Shown here: piece by piece, positions 36,176-46,750 of the stretch | Layout of the letters: the number at the start of each line of letters is the position of its first letter | Numbering within the stretch: position 1 is the first letter of the stretch | NCBI GenBank assembly: GCA_016284235.1 | Contig: JAEEOK010000117.1 | Coordinates: forward strand, 1-64,000 | Direction: 5' to 3' | DNA from: Succinivibrionaceae bacterium | GTDB lineage: Bacteria > Pseudomonadota > Gammaproteobacteria > Enterobacterales > Succinivibrionaceae | Length of the DNA: 64,000 nucleotides | Made by a program: the position numbers and the translations under genes | The notes under the pieces: model-generated | The model's database searches: none | The model's input: the letters and a program-made list of their open reading frames with translations, nothing else | What the model was told of the DNA's origin: nothing

Positions 36176-36223
36176 GCATCGATCAGATGCCTTTTTTTTC
36201 AGACAGAAAAAAAATGATATAAT
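36176..36223 (+). promoter_or_regulatory. terminator of the Nudix gene and fabZ promoter
   Basis: GCATC-GATCA-GATGC followed by CTTTTTTTT (36176-36199) forms a short terminator. A consensus TATAAT at 36218-36223 follows and would drive fabZ-lpxA-lpxB. The -35 is not obvious. Confidence 0.55.
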
Positions 36224-36302
36224 ACGGCAATATGATCATTTTGATTTGAAGTAATTTTTAACTATTTGAATATATGTTTTTAATAAACAGAAGGATTTTA
36301 AA

Positions 36303-36779
36303 TTGAGTACTGAAGAAGTTAAAGAAGAGCAGCATCCTCTGAATGTTAGAGAAATTCAGGAGTTGCTTCCTCATCGCTATCCGTTCCTCCTTGTGGATAA
36401 GGTGGTTGATTATACCTACAATGACGAGAAGAAGGTTTTAAAGGCGATTAAAAATGTTACTGTTAATGAACCTTTCTTCCAGGGACATTTTCCTGGCAAG
36501 CCTGTATTTCCTGGTGTCCTTATACTTGAGGCCCTGGCTCAGGCAACAGGCATCCTTTCCTTCAAGGCTGTAGGAAAGCCCAAGGATGACGAACTTTACT
36601 ATTTTGCCGCCATTGATAATGCCAGGTTCAAGCGTCCGGTATTCCCGGGTGATCAGCTTGTTCTTGATGTTGTTCTTATCCGTGAGGTTAGGGGCGTTGC
36701 CAAATTTAGCGGCACGGCTTCTGTAAACGGAGAGGTTGTATGCACAGCTGAACTTATGTGTGCAAAAAGAAAGGCCTGA
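36303..36779 (+). CDS. fabZ: 3-hydroxyacyl-ACP dehydratase FabZ
   Basis: Dehydrates 3-hydroxyacyl-ACP in fatty-acid elongation. [14 protein letters not shown] carries the catalytic His, and [23 protein letters not shown] the catalytic Glu. It starts with TTG, supported by AAGGA 8 bp upstream and the lack of any ATG before the conserved region. The 158 residues are standard. It competes with LpxA, encoded 14 bp downstream, for the same hydroxyacyl-ACP, so the grouping is functional. Confidence 0.95.
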   Translation: MSTEEVKEEQHPLNVREIQELLPHRYPFLLVDKVVDYTYNDEKKVLKAIKNVTVNEPFFQGHFPGKPVFPGVLILEALAQATGILSFKAVGKPKDDELYYFAAIDNARFKRPVFPGDQLVLDVVLIREVRGVAKFSGTASVNGEVVCTAELMCAKRKA

Positions 36780-36793
36780 TAGGAAAGAAAGTT

Positions 36794-37600
36794 ATGATAG
36801 ACAGTACAGCAAAGATAGACAGTTCAGCTGTTGTACATGAGACGGCCATTATCGGTCGCAATGTGGTTGTTGGTCCGGGTGTTGAAGTCGGTCCGTACAC
36901 TCTGATTGGTGATAATGTTGAAATAGGAGCCGGAACTAAAATTATGTCCCATGTTGTGCTGAAGGGCCCGACAAAAATGGGATGCCGCAATATTGTCTAT
37001 CAGTTTGCTTCGATCGGAGAGGACTGCCAGGATAAAAAGTACGCCGGAGAGGAAACCAGTCTTGAAATCGGTGATGACAATGTATTTCGCGAACACTGTT
37101 CTGTTCATCGGGGAACTGTTCAGGATCAGGGTTTGACCAAAATCGGCTCACGCAATCTTTTCATGATCAATTCTCATGTAGCCCATGACTGTGTTATAGG
37201 CAATGACTGTATATTTGCAAATAATGCAACTCTTGCCGGACATGTTCATATTGGTAACTATGTAATATTCGGCGGACTGACTGCGATTCATCAGCACGGC
37301 CGTGTGGGTGATCATGCGTTTATAGCCGGATGTGCCGGTCTTAACAAAGACTGTCCTCCTTTTGTTATGGCTGCGGATCACTATGCCAAGCCGGTTGGTA
37401 TTAATTCCGAAGGTCTCAAGCGCCGGGGCTTTTCATCTCAGCAGATTGAGAGCATCAGACATGCATACAAGATCCTGTATCGTCAGAATCTTTCTCTGGA
37501 GGATGCAAGAAAAGAGATTTCAAAGCTTGCTGAGCAGGAACCTTGTCTTCTGGTGATGGTGGATTTCCTTAATGCTACGCAGAGAGGAATAATCAGATAA
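36794..37600 (+). CDS. lpxA: UDP-N-acetylglucosamine O-acyltransferase
   Basis: First step of lipid A synthesis. The ATG at 36794 has AGGAAAG 6-8 bp upstream. Hexapeptide repeats begin at once ([14 protein letters not shown]), with catalytic His in NSHVAHDC and [15 protein letters not shown]. The C-terminal helical bundle includes [12 protein letters not shown]. 268 residues. lpxB begins 1 bp after the stop. Confidence 0.95.
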   Translation: MIDSTAKIDSSAVVHETAIIGRNVVVGPGVEVGPYTLIGDNVEIGAGTKIMSHVVLKGPTKMGCRNIVYQFASIGEDCQDKKYAGEETSLEIGDDNVFREHCSVHRGTVQDQGLTKIGSRNLFMINSHVAHDCVIGNDCIFANNATLAGHVHIGNYVIFGGLTAIHQHGRVGDHAFIAGCAGLNKDCPPFVMAADHYAKPVGINSEGLKRRGFSSQQIESIRHAYKILYRQNLSLEDARKEISKLAEQEPCLLVMVDFLNATQRGIIR

Positions 37601-37601
37601 T

Positions 37602-38747
37602 ATGTCCAAGCCACTGCTGATAGGCATTGTTGCCGGCGAGGTTTCCGGAGATAATCTGGGTGCCGGTCTTATTACCGAAATACGTCGCAGACTTCCTAAT
37701 GTTTCCTTTGTCGGAATAGGCGGTCCGAGAATGAGAGCCGCCGGTCTTAATGTCTGGTATCCTGTTGATGAACTTTCTGTTATGGGACTGGAGGTTATCA
37801 GAAAATTAGGCAGAATTCTTAAACTCCGCAGAGAAATAATCAAAAATATGAAGGAGGAGCAGATAGATCTGTTTATTGGAATCGATGCTCCTGATTTCAA
37901 TCTTTCGGTAGAAGAGAGTCTTCATGCCGCCGGAATCAAAACGGTTCATTATGTCAGTCCGTCGGTGTGGGCATGGCGTCAGAACAGAGTTTATAAAATC
38001 AAAAGGGCTGTGGATCATGTACTGTGTCTGCTTCCTTTTGAGAAGCGCTTCTATGATGAGTATGAGGTGCCGGCTACATTTGTAGGGCATACGATGGCGG
38101 ATCTGATCCCGCTCGATACGGACAGAAACATGTCCCGCAGGATGCTTAATCTGAATGAAAAGAGTTTATATCTTGCAGTTCTGCCAGGCAGCCGCACCGG
38201 TGAGATCAGGGCTCTTTCCCCGGTTTTTCTCAAGGCATGTCAGATCTTGAAGAAGGATTTTATCAATTTAAAGCTGATTGTTCCCATGGTTAATTCTCAG
38301 CTGAAAGATATGTTCAGCGAGTATGTAAAAAAATACGGCGAAGGATTGGATATTACAACATTTGTGGGACATTCACGTGAAGTGATGTCTGCAGCCGATG
38401 CTGTTCTTCTTTCATCCGGAACAGCCACTCTTGAGGCCATGCTTATCGGCAGACCGATGGTTGTCGCCTATAAACTTTCAAAGATCGCTGAGATGATTGC
38501 CCGCCGCCTTATAAAGATTGACGTGGTGTCTCTTCCTAATCTGCTGATTGATCGAAAACCTGTGCCAGAACTTCTTCAGGATGACTGTACGCCGGAAAAA
38601 CTGGCAGCGGCTGTCAGCAGGATCCTCAAGTCCGATAATCAGGAGCTGCTGGAGGATTTTAGAAAAGCTCACGTTCAGCTGATTAAAAATGCCGATGAGC
38701 TGGCTGCTGAAGTGTGTATCAGTGTTATCAACTCTGACGGTGCCTGA
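37602..38747 (+). CDS. lpxB: lipid A disaccharide synthase
   Basis: GT19 enzyme joining UDP-diacylglucosamine and lipid X. Starts IGIVAGEVSGDNLGAGLI; FIGIDAPDFNL; SPSVWAWRQNRVYKI; LPGSRTGEI and SSGTATLEAML are family marks. 381 residues, peripheral inner membrane. With fabZ and lpxA it forms a tight operon. Confidence 0.95.
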   Translation: MSKPLLIGIVAGEVSGDNLGAGLITEIRRRLPNVSFVGIGGPRMRAAGLNVWYPVDELSVMGLEVIRKLGRILKLRREIIKNMKEEQIDLFIGIDAPDFNLSVEESLHAAGIKTVHYVSPSVWAWRQNRVYKIKRAVDHVLCLLPFEKRFYDEYEVPATFVGHTMADLIPLDTDRNMSRRMLNLNEKSLYLAVLPGSRTGEIRALSPVFLKACQILKKDFINLKLIVPMVNSQLKDMFSEYVKKYGEGLDITTFVGHSREVMSAADAVLLSSGTATLEAMLIGRPMVVAYKLSKIAEMIARRLIKIDVVSLPNLLIDRKPVPELLQDDCTPEKLAAAVSRILKSDNQELLEDFRKAHVQLIKNADELAAEVCISVINSDGA

Positions 38748-38898
38748 GAATATATTCTTCATGTATATATCATTTTTTTGATTGTGCATGCAGTTTTTTT
38801 TCTGAAGTACATGTGTTTTGCATGTATTTCGATTTTTTGACAGGAAGTCCCGTCCGGTGATCCGGCGGAGTCATTCCTGCTTAATTCTGATGTATCTC

Positions 38899-38928
38899 TA
38901 ATCAACGGCCTTCTTTTGCCGCTGATTA
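38899..38928. other. 11-bp inverted repeat upstream of rnhB
   Basis: TAATCAACGGC and GCCGCTGATTA pair with one mismatch around an 8-base loop. No T run follows. It could be a weak terminator or leader structure; nothing else is seen in 38748-38991. Confidence 0.4.
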
Positions 38929-38991
38929 GTCCCTGTCCCGGTTTTTAATAATGGATCCCGGGTGATCTTTTCAAATTTTACGGATGAAGCT

Positions 38992-39600
38992 ATGAGTTTT
39001 GTATATCCTGTTGATCCCCGCTTGTCACTTGTATGCGGAGTGGATGAGGTCGGCCGCGGACCGCTGGTCGGTGATGTGGTGACGGCAGCGGTTATCCTGG
39101 ATCCTGCACACAGAATAGAAAACCTGACTGATTCAAAAAAACTCTCGGCTAAAAAGCGCGAAGCTGTTTATGCAGAGATTGTTGCTCATGCAAAAGCCTG
39201 GGCTGTGGGTCGGGCGTCTCCTGCTGAAATTGACGAACTTAATATTCTTCATGCAACCATGCTTGCAATGAAAAGGGCTGTGGAGGCGCTTTCTTTAAAG
39301 CCTGACTATGTGCTTGTAGACGGCAACCGCGTTCCTGATTTATACTGTCCCGCTACGGCTGTTGTAAAAGGGGATCTTCTTGTTCCCGAGATCAGTGCAG
39401 CATCAATAATTGCCAAGGTTACACGCGACAGGGAGATGGATCTGCTGGCGGAAAAGTATCCGCAGTACGGATATGACAGGCATAAGGGATATCCGACAGC
39501 CGCTCATCTGGAGGCAATAAAGAAATACGGTATAAATGAACTTTACCGGAAGAGTTATGGTCCGGTTCGCAGTATTCTGACAGAAATGGAGAAGTTATGA
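38992..39600 (+). CDS. rnhB: ribonuclease HII
   Basis: Removes RNA primers and single ribonucleotides from [25 protein letters not shown] holds the DE pair and GRG motif. [25 protein letters not shown] and [11 protein letters not shown] follow. I chose the ATG at 38992 (MSFVYPVD, matching the E. coli start) over a GTG at 38962 without a ribosome-binding site. 202 residues. Its last codons overlap the dnaE start by 4 bp (ATGA). Confidence 0.95.
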   Translation: MSFVYPVDPRLSLVCGVDEVGRGPLVGDVVTAAVILDPAHRIENLTDSKKLSAKKREAVYAEIVAHAKAWAVGRASPAEIDELNILHATMLAMKRAVEALSLKPDYVLVDGNRVPDLYCPATAVVKGDLLVPEISAASIIAKVTRDREMDLLAEKYPQYGYDRHKGYPTAAHLEAIKKYGINELYRKSYGPVRSILTEMEKL

Positions 39601-42600
39601 GTGAAGAAAAAGGGATTGCAGAGAAAAAGAAGCTTAAGTTTGTTCATCTGAGAATCCATACGGATTTTTCTCTGGATGACGGTCTTCAGCATGTGGAGAC
39701 ATATTGTAAGTACGCGTCATTGAATCACTGGCCGGCTTTAGCCATAACTGATCGCATGAATGTTTGCGGTCTTGTGCGTCTTTATGCACAGGCATCTAAC
39801 GGTAACAAGGAGAAGTTTCCGGGAGGTGTTAAACCTATTGCCGCGGTTGATGTAAATGTCAGTGATGAATATGCCGAGCATGAGGCAACTCTTCTGACGC
39901 TGTATGCCATGAATGAGAACGGATATCATAACATCTGCGAGATTATATCGAGGGGGCACCGCCGCGGCAAGCAGCCGTGCAACGGAACAGAAATGCCTAC
40001 AATTGATCTGTCGTGGTTTACTGAACGAAACAGCCATGATACTTCGGCATATGCAGATGATATTATTGTTCTGTCCGGAGGAAGAGTCGGAGCTCTTGGA
40101 AAATATCTTCTTAAGGGCAGAGATGACATAGCAGAGGAACTTCTGGAATTTTACAAAAAATGGTTCCCGGATCGTTTTTATCTTGAACTTACCCGTACTG
40201 ATCGGGAAAACGAGGAGCAGTACAATCGTCTGGCCGTAGATCTGGCGCAGAAGCATGATCTTCCGGTGGTAGCAACTAATGATGTTGTGTTCATGGAGGA
40301 GGAGGACTTTTTTTACCATGAGGTAAGAGTAGCCAGCCAGATGAAATTCACAATGGCAGATCCCCGCAGACCGAAGCTTTATTCAAAGGAACAGTATCTG
40401 AAGACACAGGAGCAGATGTGTCAGCTTTTCAGTGATATTCCGGAAGCTCTTGAAAATTCTGTGGAGATAGCCAAACGCTGCAATGTGTATATTCCTCTCG
40501 GCACGCCTCATCTTCCGCGTTTCCCTGTACCGAAGGATTTTGTGCCTACTGATGATATGCGTAAGCGTGTTCTTGGAATCTGGACAGAGTATGATGCCAA
40601 GGCTGCAAAAAAACAGAATCGCGAACTGGTGGATTTTACCAAGTTTTCAGAGGAAAAACTCGCAGAGCTTGAGGATAAAATGCGGCTGTGCTGCTATTTG
40701 ATCTGGCAGTCTGAGACAGGTCTTGAGAAGCGTCTTGCCGTGCTGTTTCCTGATGAGGCAAAACGCAGTGATGAGCGTCCGAAGTATTATGAGCGCCTTT
40801 ATATGGAACTCGGCGTTGTTATCGGAATGGATTTCCCGGGATATTTCCTTATAGTGATGGAGTTTATACAGTGGGCCAAGTCTCACGGTATTCCTATCGG
40901 TCCTGGAAGAGGCTCCGGTGCCGGCTCTCTTGTTGCCTACTCCATTAAGATTACTGATCTCAACCCTCTTGATTTTGCTCTTCTTTTTGAAAGATTTCTG
41001 AATCCTGAGCGAGTTTCCATGCCTGATTTTGATATAGACATCTGCAAGGATCGGCGCGGAGAGGTTATTCAGCATGTCGCGGATCTGTATGGTCATGATG
41101 CTGTGTCGCAGATTATTACCTTTGGAACAATGGCGGCCAAGGCTGCGATAAAGGATGTGGCAAGAACACTTAACATGTCGTACACCTTTGGCGATCAGCT
41201 GGCCAAACTTATCCCGGCCGCTCCCGGAACCAAGATAAATGATGCTTTTGATGTTGAAAAGAATACCAAGCATCCGGAGGATGTTGAGCTTCTTAAAAAC
41301 CGTTATGAAAGCGAGCCCGAGGTAAAGGAGGTTATTGACATTGCCCGTAAGCTTGAGGGCGTTACCAAGAGTACCGGCAAGCATGCCGGAGGTGTGGTTA
41401 TATCTCCTTCGACCATTGTCGATTATTCTCCAATCGCTCTTGATACGGATAACAACCCGGTAACCCAGTACGACAAGCACGACATTGAAGATGCCGGCCT
41501 TATCAAATTTGACTTTCTCGGACTTAAGACTATTACACTGATTAAGACTGCACTGGACAGAATCAATGAGCGCATGAAGCGTCAGGGCAGGGATCCGGTT
41601 GATATAGATACCATACCCCTTGATGACAAGCAGTGTTACGAGGTTCTCATGTCCTGTGAAACAACCGGAGTGTTCCAGCTTGAATCAAGAGGAATGCGGG
41701 ATCTGATCTCAAAGCTCAAGCCGGACCGCTTTGACGATATGATTGCTCTTGTGGCGCTGTTCAGACCGGGACCTTTGGAATCCGGTATGGTTGATAACTA
41801 TATCAACCGCAAGCACGGAAGAGAGGAGGTTTCTTATCCGATGCCCGAGTACCAGCACGAGTGTCTGAAGCCTATTCTTGAGTCAACCTACGGTGTGGTT
41901 GTATATCAGGAGCAGGTTATGCAGCTTGCTCAGGCTCTTTCCGGATATACGCTCGGCGAAGCGGATCTTCTCCGGCGCGCCATGGGTAAGAAGATCCAGG
42001 AGGAAATGATACGTAACCGCAATATCTTTGTGGAAGGTGCTGTTAAGCTCGGGCGGGACGCATCTATTGCCGGTAAGATTTATGATATTGTTGAAAAGTT
42101 TGCCGGCTACGGATTTAACAAATCCCACAGCGCCGCCTATGCACTGGTGGCATATCAGACATTATGGATGAAGGTTCATTATCCGGCTGACTATCTTGCC
42201 GCTCTGATGACCGGTGACAAGGACAGCAAGGATAAAATAGTTGCCTATGTTGCCGAACTGAGAAGACTCGGAATTAGGATCTGTCCTCCTGATGTTAATC
42301 TGTGTCAGTATGATTTTATTGCGAGTGATGATGGAGCCGTGATTTACGGTCTTTGCGGTATATCAGGAATCGGAGAGGGAGCGGTGGAAGAAATTGTCAG
42401 CCACCGCAAGGACGGACCGTATAAAGATATTTTTGATTTCTGCTGTCGTGTTGATTTGAAAAAATTCAGCAGAAACTCGCTTGAAACGCTTACCTGGGTC
42501 GGAGCTTTCGACAGTATTGGACCGCACAGAAATGCCATTCTGGAATCTCTTGATGTGGCTATAAAATATGCAAATGACAGGAATGCTGATGAAATGGAGG

Positions 42601-43361
42601 GGCAGTTCGATTTGTTCAGCACCGGTAAATCAGTTGATCCTTACCGTCCGACTTATGCTGATAAACCTGAACTACCTGATATTGCATGGCTGACCAAGGA
42701 AAAGCATTACCTCGGACTTTACCTGACCGGTCATCCGATTAACCAGTACCGCAGCGAAATATCCCACTACGGCGCAACCAAGATCAAGGATCTTACGCCG
42801 GTATCCGGACACACCGGCGGCAATGACAGTCAGGTGACGGTTATCGGTTATGCACATGAGGTCAGGTGGATTACCACTAAAAAGGGTACAAGAATGGCCA
42901 CCATTCTTCTTGATGACGGAACTGGTGATATTACTGTGCTTGCTTTTGCCCGTACGGTCGAAAAATGTGAGGAGTACATCCAGCAGGATACCGTTTTGTT
43001 CATCAGGGGCTCTGTGAAACCGGATTACAGATCGGCCCAGGATGAAAATTCAGAGGATCTGCCGATAAATCTGATTGCAGATGATGTTATTTCCCTGACA
43101 TCAGCCCGTAATGAAAATGCCGCGTGCATACTGGTTACCGTTAGAGAGGAACAGTGCAGCGATAAGTTTATATATCAGCTTATGGGTCTCCTGGAGCAGT
43201 ACCGATCTGAAAACGAGCTTCCCGTAAAACTCTGCTACAAGACCGGCAAGGGCTGCATTGTGCTTGATCCTGACAAGGCATTTAGGGTAAGACCGAGTGA
43301 CGAACTGCTTATTGATCTTCAGACACTTGTAGGAAAGGATCAGATAAGCGTTGAATTTTAA
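39597..43361 (+). CDS. dnaE: DNA polymerase III alpha subunit
   Basis: Replicative polymerase. The N-terminal PHP domain has [17 protein letters not shown]. The palm has [13 protein letters not shown] and catalytic Asp pair in [16 protein letters not shown], with the third in [13 protein letters not shown]. The beta-clamp motif region is GQFDLFS, and an OB fold follows near [10 protein letters not shown]. At 1254 residues it is about 95 longer than E. coli DnaE. Extra sequence lies in the PHP domain and in a Lys/Glu-rich stretch about residues 335-375 ([19 protein letters not shown]). It is translationally coupled to rnhB. Confidence 0.96.
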   Translation: MSEEKGIAEKKKLKFVHLRIHTDFSLDDGLQHVETYCKYASLNHWPALAITDRMNVCGLVRLYAQASNGNKEKFPGGVKPIAAVDVNVSDEYAEHEATLLTLYAMNENGYHNICEIISRGHRRGKQPCNGTEMPTIDLSWFTERNSHDTSAYADDIIVLSGGRVGALGKYLLKGRDDIAEELLEFYKKWFPDRFYLELTRTDRENEEQYNRLAVDLAQKHDLPVVATNDVVFMEEEDFFYHEVRVASQMKFTMADPRRPKLYSKEQYLKTQEQMCQLFSDIPEALENSVEIAKRCNVYIPLGTPHLPRFPVPKDFVPTDDMRKRVLGIWTEYDAKAAKKQNRELVDFTKFSEEKLAELEDKMRLCCYLIWQSETGLEKRLAVLFPDEAKRSDERPKYYERLYMELGVVIGMDFPGYFLIVMEFIQWAKSHGIPIGPGRGSGAGSLVAYSIKITDLNPLDFALLFERFLNPERVSMPDFDIDICKDRRGEVIQHVADLYGHDAVSQIITFGTMAAKAAIKDVARTLNMSYTFGDQLAKLIPAAPGTKINDAFDVEKNTKHPEDVELLKNRYESEPEVKEVIDIARKLEGVTKSTGKHAGGVVISPSTIVDYSPIALDTDNNPVTQYDKHDIEDAGLIKFDFLGLKTITLIKTALDRINERMKRQGRDPVDIDTIPLDDKQCYEVLMSCETTGVFQLESRGMRDLISKLKPDRFDDMIALVALFRPGPLESGMVDNYINRKHGREEVSYPMPEYQHECLKPILESTYGVVVYQEQVMQLAQALSGYTLGEADLLRRAMGKKIQEEMIRNRNIFVEGAVKLGRDASIAGKIYDIVEKFAGYGFNKSHSAAYALVAYQTLWMKVHYPADYLAALMTGDKDSKDKIVAYVAELRRLGIRICPPDVNLCQYDFIASDDGAVIYGLCGISGIGEGAVEEIVSHRKDGPYKDIFDFCCRVDLKKFSRNSLETLTWVGAFDSIGPHRNAILESLDVAIKYANDRNADEMEGQFDLFSTGKSVDPYRPTYADKPELPDIAWLTKEKHYLGLYLTGHPINQYRSEISHYGATKIKDLTPVSGHTGGNDSQVTVIGYAHEVRWITTKKGTRMATILLDDGTGDITVLAFARTVEKCEEYIQQDTVLFIRGSVKPDYRSAQDENSEDLPINLIADDVISLTSARNENAACILVTVREEQCSDKFIYQLMGLLEQYRSENELPVKLCYKTGKGCIVLDPDKAFRVRPSDELLIDLQTLVGKDQISVEF

Positions 43362-43372
43362 AGGAGTGAGAA

Positions 43373-43798
43373 GTGCCCGGTTTGAGAAAGACTTACACTG
43401 TTGCCTTGCTTATAATGTCTCTGATTCTTGTTACAAGAGTTCTTCATTATGCCATGGGACATTATGATAATAGGACAAACAGAAGGGAGGATGCGCTCAA
43501 TGTTCTCGGACACGCTGTCGCCGGCAAGCTGAGCAAAATCAGTTACGGAGGCTCTAAGGTAAGGATAGTTTCCGCCGGAGCTGACGGAGAAAATGCGGTA
43601 TATGCAAGGCTTAGGATTTATGCCGGCACAGATGCGATATTAAAGCTCAGAGGCAGTCAGCTGTCAGAATCCGAACTCAGAAACTCGGTATGCAGGGGTC
43701 GTGACAAACTGGCTCTGAAGTATGTGGATAAAATCAGAATTGAATATGAAAACAAAAACGGTGAGGAAGTTTTAAGATCGACATTTGACGGATGCTGA
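43373..43798 (+). CDS. unrecognised membrane-anchored protein between dnaE and accA
   Basis: GTG start with AAGGAG 6 bp upstream, 11 bp after dnaE, so it is probably in the dnaE operon. The 141 residues have one N-terminal membrane segment (TVALLIMSLILVTRVL) and a soluble domain of mixed strands and helices ending in FDGC. I recognise no family. dnaE and accA are adjacent in E. coli, so this is an extra gene. Confidence 0.6.
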   Translation: MPGLRKTYTVALLIMSLILVTRVLHYAMGHYDNRTNRREDALNVLGHAVAGKLSKISYGGSKVRIVSAGADGENAVYARLRIYAGTDAILKLRGSQLSESELRNSVCRGRDKLALKYVDKIRIEYENKNGEEVLRSTFDGC

Positions 43799-43810
43799 AT
43801 GAAAAATATA

Positions 43811-43853
43811 TGAACTGCTTTATCTCAGTTTTGTTGTAAATAAAGCAGGTTCA
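43811..43853. other. long inverted repeat after the dnaE operon
   Basis: TGAACTGCTTTAT and ATAAAGCAGGTTCA form a 13-bp stem with a single-base bulge around a 16-base loop. No T run follows; a transcript-stabilising or rho-dependent site is possible. Confidence 0.45.
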
Positions 43854-43960
43854 TGGTATCCCAGCTGCTGTGATGTTTTATTTTGTGATCTTCTCTGTAT
43901 GCTTAATCTTTTTAGGATGCATTGAGGGGTAATATGTAAAAAATAATTATGTTTTTTTGC

Positions 43961-43980
43961 TATAATACCGTAAATTTACG
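43961..43980 (+). promoter_or_regulatory. accA promoter -10 with a palindrome at the start region
   Basis: TATAAT (43961-43966) is followed 2 bp later by the perfect 12-bp palindrome CGTAAATTTACG (43969-43980), at the expected transcription start. That placement suits an operator for a repressor; the regulator is unknown. Confidence 0.5.
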
Positions 43981-44034
43981 TATCGCTGTTACAGAAAGCG
44001 ATGCTTAGTAGTGTAGTTTTTATTAGGATGAGTT

Positions 44035-44991
44035 ATGGATTTAAATTTCTTGGATTTCGAACAGAAAATTGCTGAGCTGATTGCGCAGACCAATGAACTC
44101 AAAAGGGTAAGCGAGTCCAACGGCGGTGAAGTCGATCTGTCAAAAACCATAAGTTCTCTTGAGCATGCAACGGATAAGCTTACTAAGGAAGTATTTTCAA
44201 ATCTGGGAGCATGGCAGATTTCCCGATTGTCGCGTCATCCTATGCGTCCGTATTCTCTGGATTATATAAGTCGTATATTTACTGAATTTGACGAACTCTG
44301 CGGAGATCGTAATTTCTCTGATGATCAGGCTATTGTTGGCGGTACTGCAAGAATTGACGGCAAACCATGTATGGTTATAGGCCATCAGAAGGGCAGGGAT
44401 ACCCAGGAAAAAATCAAACGCAACTTCGGAATGCCTCGCCCTGAGGGTTACCGCAAGGCTCTCCGCCTGATGCGTCTTGCTGAACGTTTTCATATGCCGA
44501 TCTTTACATTTATTGATACCCCGGGTGCATATCCCGGAGTCGGAGCCGAAGAGCGCGGTCAGGCTGAGGCAATAGCTAAAAATCTGAAGATAATGAGTGC
44601 ATTGAAAGTTCCTGTTGTCTGTACGGTTATCGGTGAAGGAGGATCCGGCGGAGCTCTCGCCATAGGCGTTGGTGACAGAGTGAATATGATGCAGTATTCC
44701 ACATACTCGGTTATTTCTCCTGAAGGTTGTGCTTCCATTCTCTGGAAGAGTGCCGACAAGGCATCAACGGCGGCTGAAGCCATGAATATTACAGCTGACA
44801 AACTCCTTTCTCTTAAACTCATCGATAATGTGGTTGAGGAGCCTCTTGGAGGTGCTCACCGCGATTACGATAAAGCGGCGGAAAATCTTAAGGTACGCAT
44901 CCTTGCCGATCTGGATGAATTGTCAGCTTTGTCTGCAGATGAACTGCTGGAGCATAGATTTAATCGTCTGATGTCCTACGGTTACTGCTGA
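44035..44991 (+). CDS. accA: acetyl-CoA carboxylase carboxyltransferase subunit alpha
   Basis: Transfers the carboxyl group from biotin to acetyl-CoA, starting fatty-acid synthesis. N-terminal [15 protein letters not shown]; core [37 protein letters not shown] and [15 protein letters not shown] with oxyanion glycines. 318 residues as in E. coli (319). TAGGA lies 8 bp upstream. tilS follows after 6 bp. Confidence 0.96.
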   Translation: MDLNFLDFEQKIAELIAQTNELKRVSESNGGEVDLSKTISSLEHATDKLTKEVFSNLGAWQISRLSRHPMRPYSLDYISRIFTEFDELCGDRNFSDDQAIVGGTARIDGKPCMVIGHQKGRDTQEKIKRNFGMPRPEGYRKALRLMRLAERFHMPIFTFIDTPGAYPGVGAEERGQAEAIAKNLKIMSALKVPVVCTVIGEGGSGGALAIGVGDRVNMMQYSTYSVISPEGCASILWKSADKASTAAEAMNITADKLLSLKLIDNVVEEPLGGAHRDYDKAAENLKVRILADLDELSALSADELLEHRFNRLMSYGYC

Positions 44992-44997
44992 TAATCA

Positions 44998-46323
44998 ATG
45001 AAACCTTCATCATGCACAGTCTCTCTTGAGCAGCGTTTCAGAGAGGCTTTTTTGTATCTTGATCCTGCTCCGCGCCATGGTGTTATTGCATTGTCCGGCG
45101 GTGCTGATTCTGTGGTTCTTGCCTGGCTTCTTACGCATTTAAAATCTCTCTTTTCTGATGACTTCATGCTCGAGGCTGTGTATGTTCATCACGGTATCAG
45201 TTCTCATGCCGATGAGTGGGCACAGTTCTGTTCATCATATGCCGCCTCTCTTGGCATACCTTTCACCTGTGAAAGGGTAAAACTTGATTATTCAAATGGA
45301 GACGGCGTGGAGGCAGCCGCACGCAGAGCAAGATATGAGGTTCTTGGCAGGCATATGAGAGGATCAGAATCTGTTCTTTTTACTGCTCATCATGCCAATG
45401 ATCAGGCAGAAACATTTATGCTGGCGCTGAAAAGAGGTTCCGGACTTCCAGGACTTGCCTCCATGCAGACCGTAAGAGATTTTGCTGGAGGCAGACTTTT
45501 CCGTCCAATGCTTAAAATCAGCCGTTCTGACATAGAACAATTTGCCTTGGAGCATGATCTTTCGTATGTTACTGATGATTCCAATGCTGATGAGCATTAT
45601 GATCGTAATTTTCTCCGCCACCGGATTATTCCTCTCCTTCAGGAGCGGTTTCCAGGTTTTCTTGATATGGTCGGATACAGTGCCGGTTATATAGCTGAAG
45701 CCGATATGATAGTATCCCAGGTGGCTGAATCTGATTTTTCCGCCTGTCGTCTCACTGATTCCTCACTCAGAATTTCAGAACTTTCAAGTCTTTCTGCTCC
45801 AAGGGCGGCAAATGTGCTGCGGTACCTGTGGCACAGGGTGACCGGATCATATCCGTCGCGCAGCCTTATAAAAAGTGTGCTGAATGAAATTATTCCCGCA
45901 CGGTGCGACGCCAGTCCGTGTTTTGTCGAGGACGGTTATTCATGCAGAAGGTTCAGGGACGGTGTCTATGTCGTCAGGGAGCAGGAGCAGTCTTATAAAG
46001 GCCGGATCAGAGTTGAAACCGGATGCATTTTTGAATTAGGAGGGCATCACTGGATCCTGGAGCAGTCTTCTGGCTGCGGTTTTGCCGAACTGCCTGAATA
46101 CCTGTCTTTTGATTATCCTTTCAGCACAGTTCTTCATCCTTATACAAGACAGCACAGCAGAAGTCTTAAGAAGATTTTTTCAGAACTCAACATACCTGTG
46201 TGGGAGAGAACAGGCATACCTCTTGTTGTTTCAAAGGACGCTGTGCTGGGAATATTTCCGGAACTTCCAAATCGATCGTGCTTTACAGGCGAGAACGGGT
46301 ATATATTCAGACGTCTTGACTGA
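44998..46323 (+). CDS. tilS: tRNA(Ile)-lysidine synthetase
   Basis: Adds lysine to C34 of tRNA-Ile(CAU). The PP-loop SGGADS is at residues 33-38, and HHANDQAETFMLALKRGSG is the family signature. The TilS substrate and C-terminal domains extend to residue 441. accA-tilS adjacency is seen in other gammaproteobacteria. No clear terminator follows. Confidence 0.93.
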   Translation: MKPSSCTVSLEQRFREAFLYLDPAPRHGVIALSGGADSVVLAWLLTHLKSLFSDDFMLEAVYVHHGISSHADEWAQFCSSYAASLGIPFTCERVKLDYSNGDGVEAAARRARYEVLGRHMRGSESVLFTAHHANDQAETFMLALKRGSGLPGLASMQTVRDFAGGRLFRPMLKISRSDIEQFALEHDLSYVTDDSNADEHYDRNFLRHRIIPLLQERFPGFLDMVGYSAGYIAEADMIVSQVAESDFSACRLTDSSLRISELSSLSAPRAANVLRYLWHRVTGSYPSRSLIKSVLNEIIPARCDASPCFVEDGYSCRRFRDGVYVVREQEQSYKGRIRVETGCIFELGGHHWILEQSSGCGFAELPEYLSFDYPFSTVLHPYTRQHSRSLKKIFSELNIPVWERTGIPLVVSKDAVLGIFPELPNRSCFTGENGYIFRRLD

Positions 46324-46355
46324 GACCAGCGATTTATCCGGCATATAACCAGACA

Positions 46356-46645
46356 TCAGCAGTTATATTTTGTTTTAATTATCTGATCAACGGCTTCTTC
46401 TGATATTCTTACTCTGTCATCCGGTTCTACTGCTGCTAATTTTCAACTCTTAGAACTGCTATTTCGGTTTTGGCTTTAGACAGCAGAACCAAATCTGCAA
46501 AACTTTCACCGGATTCCATGTTTGATTTGTGATCCTTTATGATAGAGGCACTGTTTGTTAGAAGTCCGTTCATGAAGCAGGTTTTTACTGCACTATAAAA
46601 AAAAGAAAGTGCATCGGCATAACCAATGCACAAACAAAATCTCAA
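46356..46645 (-). pseudogene. C-terminal remnant of a DUF1703-type PD-(D/E)XK nuclease
   Basis: From 46645 the minus strand reads ALSFFYSAVKTCFMNGLLTNS, then NMESGESFADLVLLSKAKTEIAVLRVEN and a stop at 46436. A one-base shift continues with AVEPDDRVRISEEAVDQIIKTKYNC to 46356. This matches the FYHGFLLGLL...SNRESGxGxxDLxL...xxIEFKV...AxxALxQIxxKxY pattern at the end of AAA-ATPase/PD-(D/E)XK proteins common in gut bacteria. The ATPase part is missing and the motif Lys is lost, so it is a decayed fragment. Confidence 0.55.
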
Positions 46646-46750
46646 TGAGCAAAATTTCCACTAACATATGTTTAGAGTGTGTTTTTTTCAAAAAGTTCCA
46701 TAAAAAATATAATTTGATAAAAACTTATCCAACTTATGTTTTAATCACGC

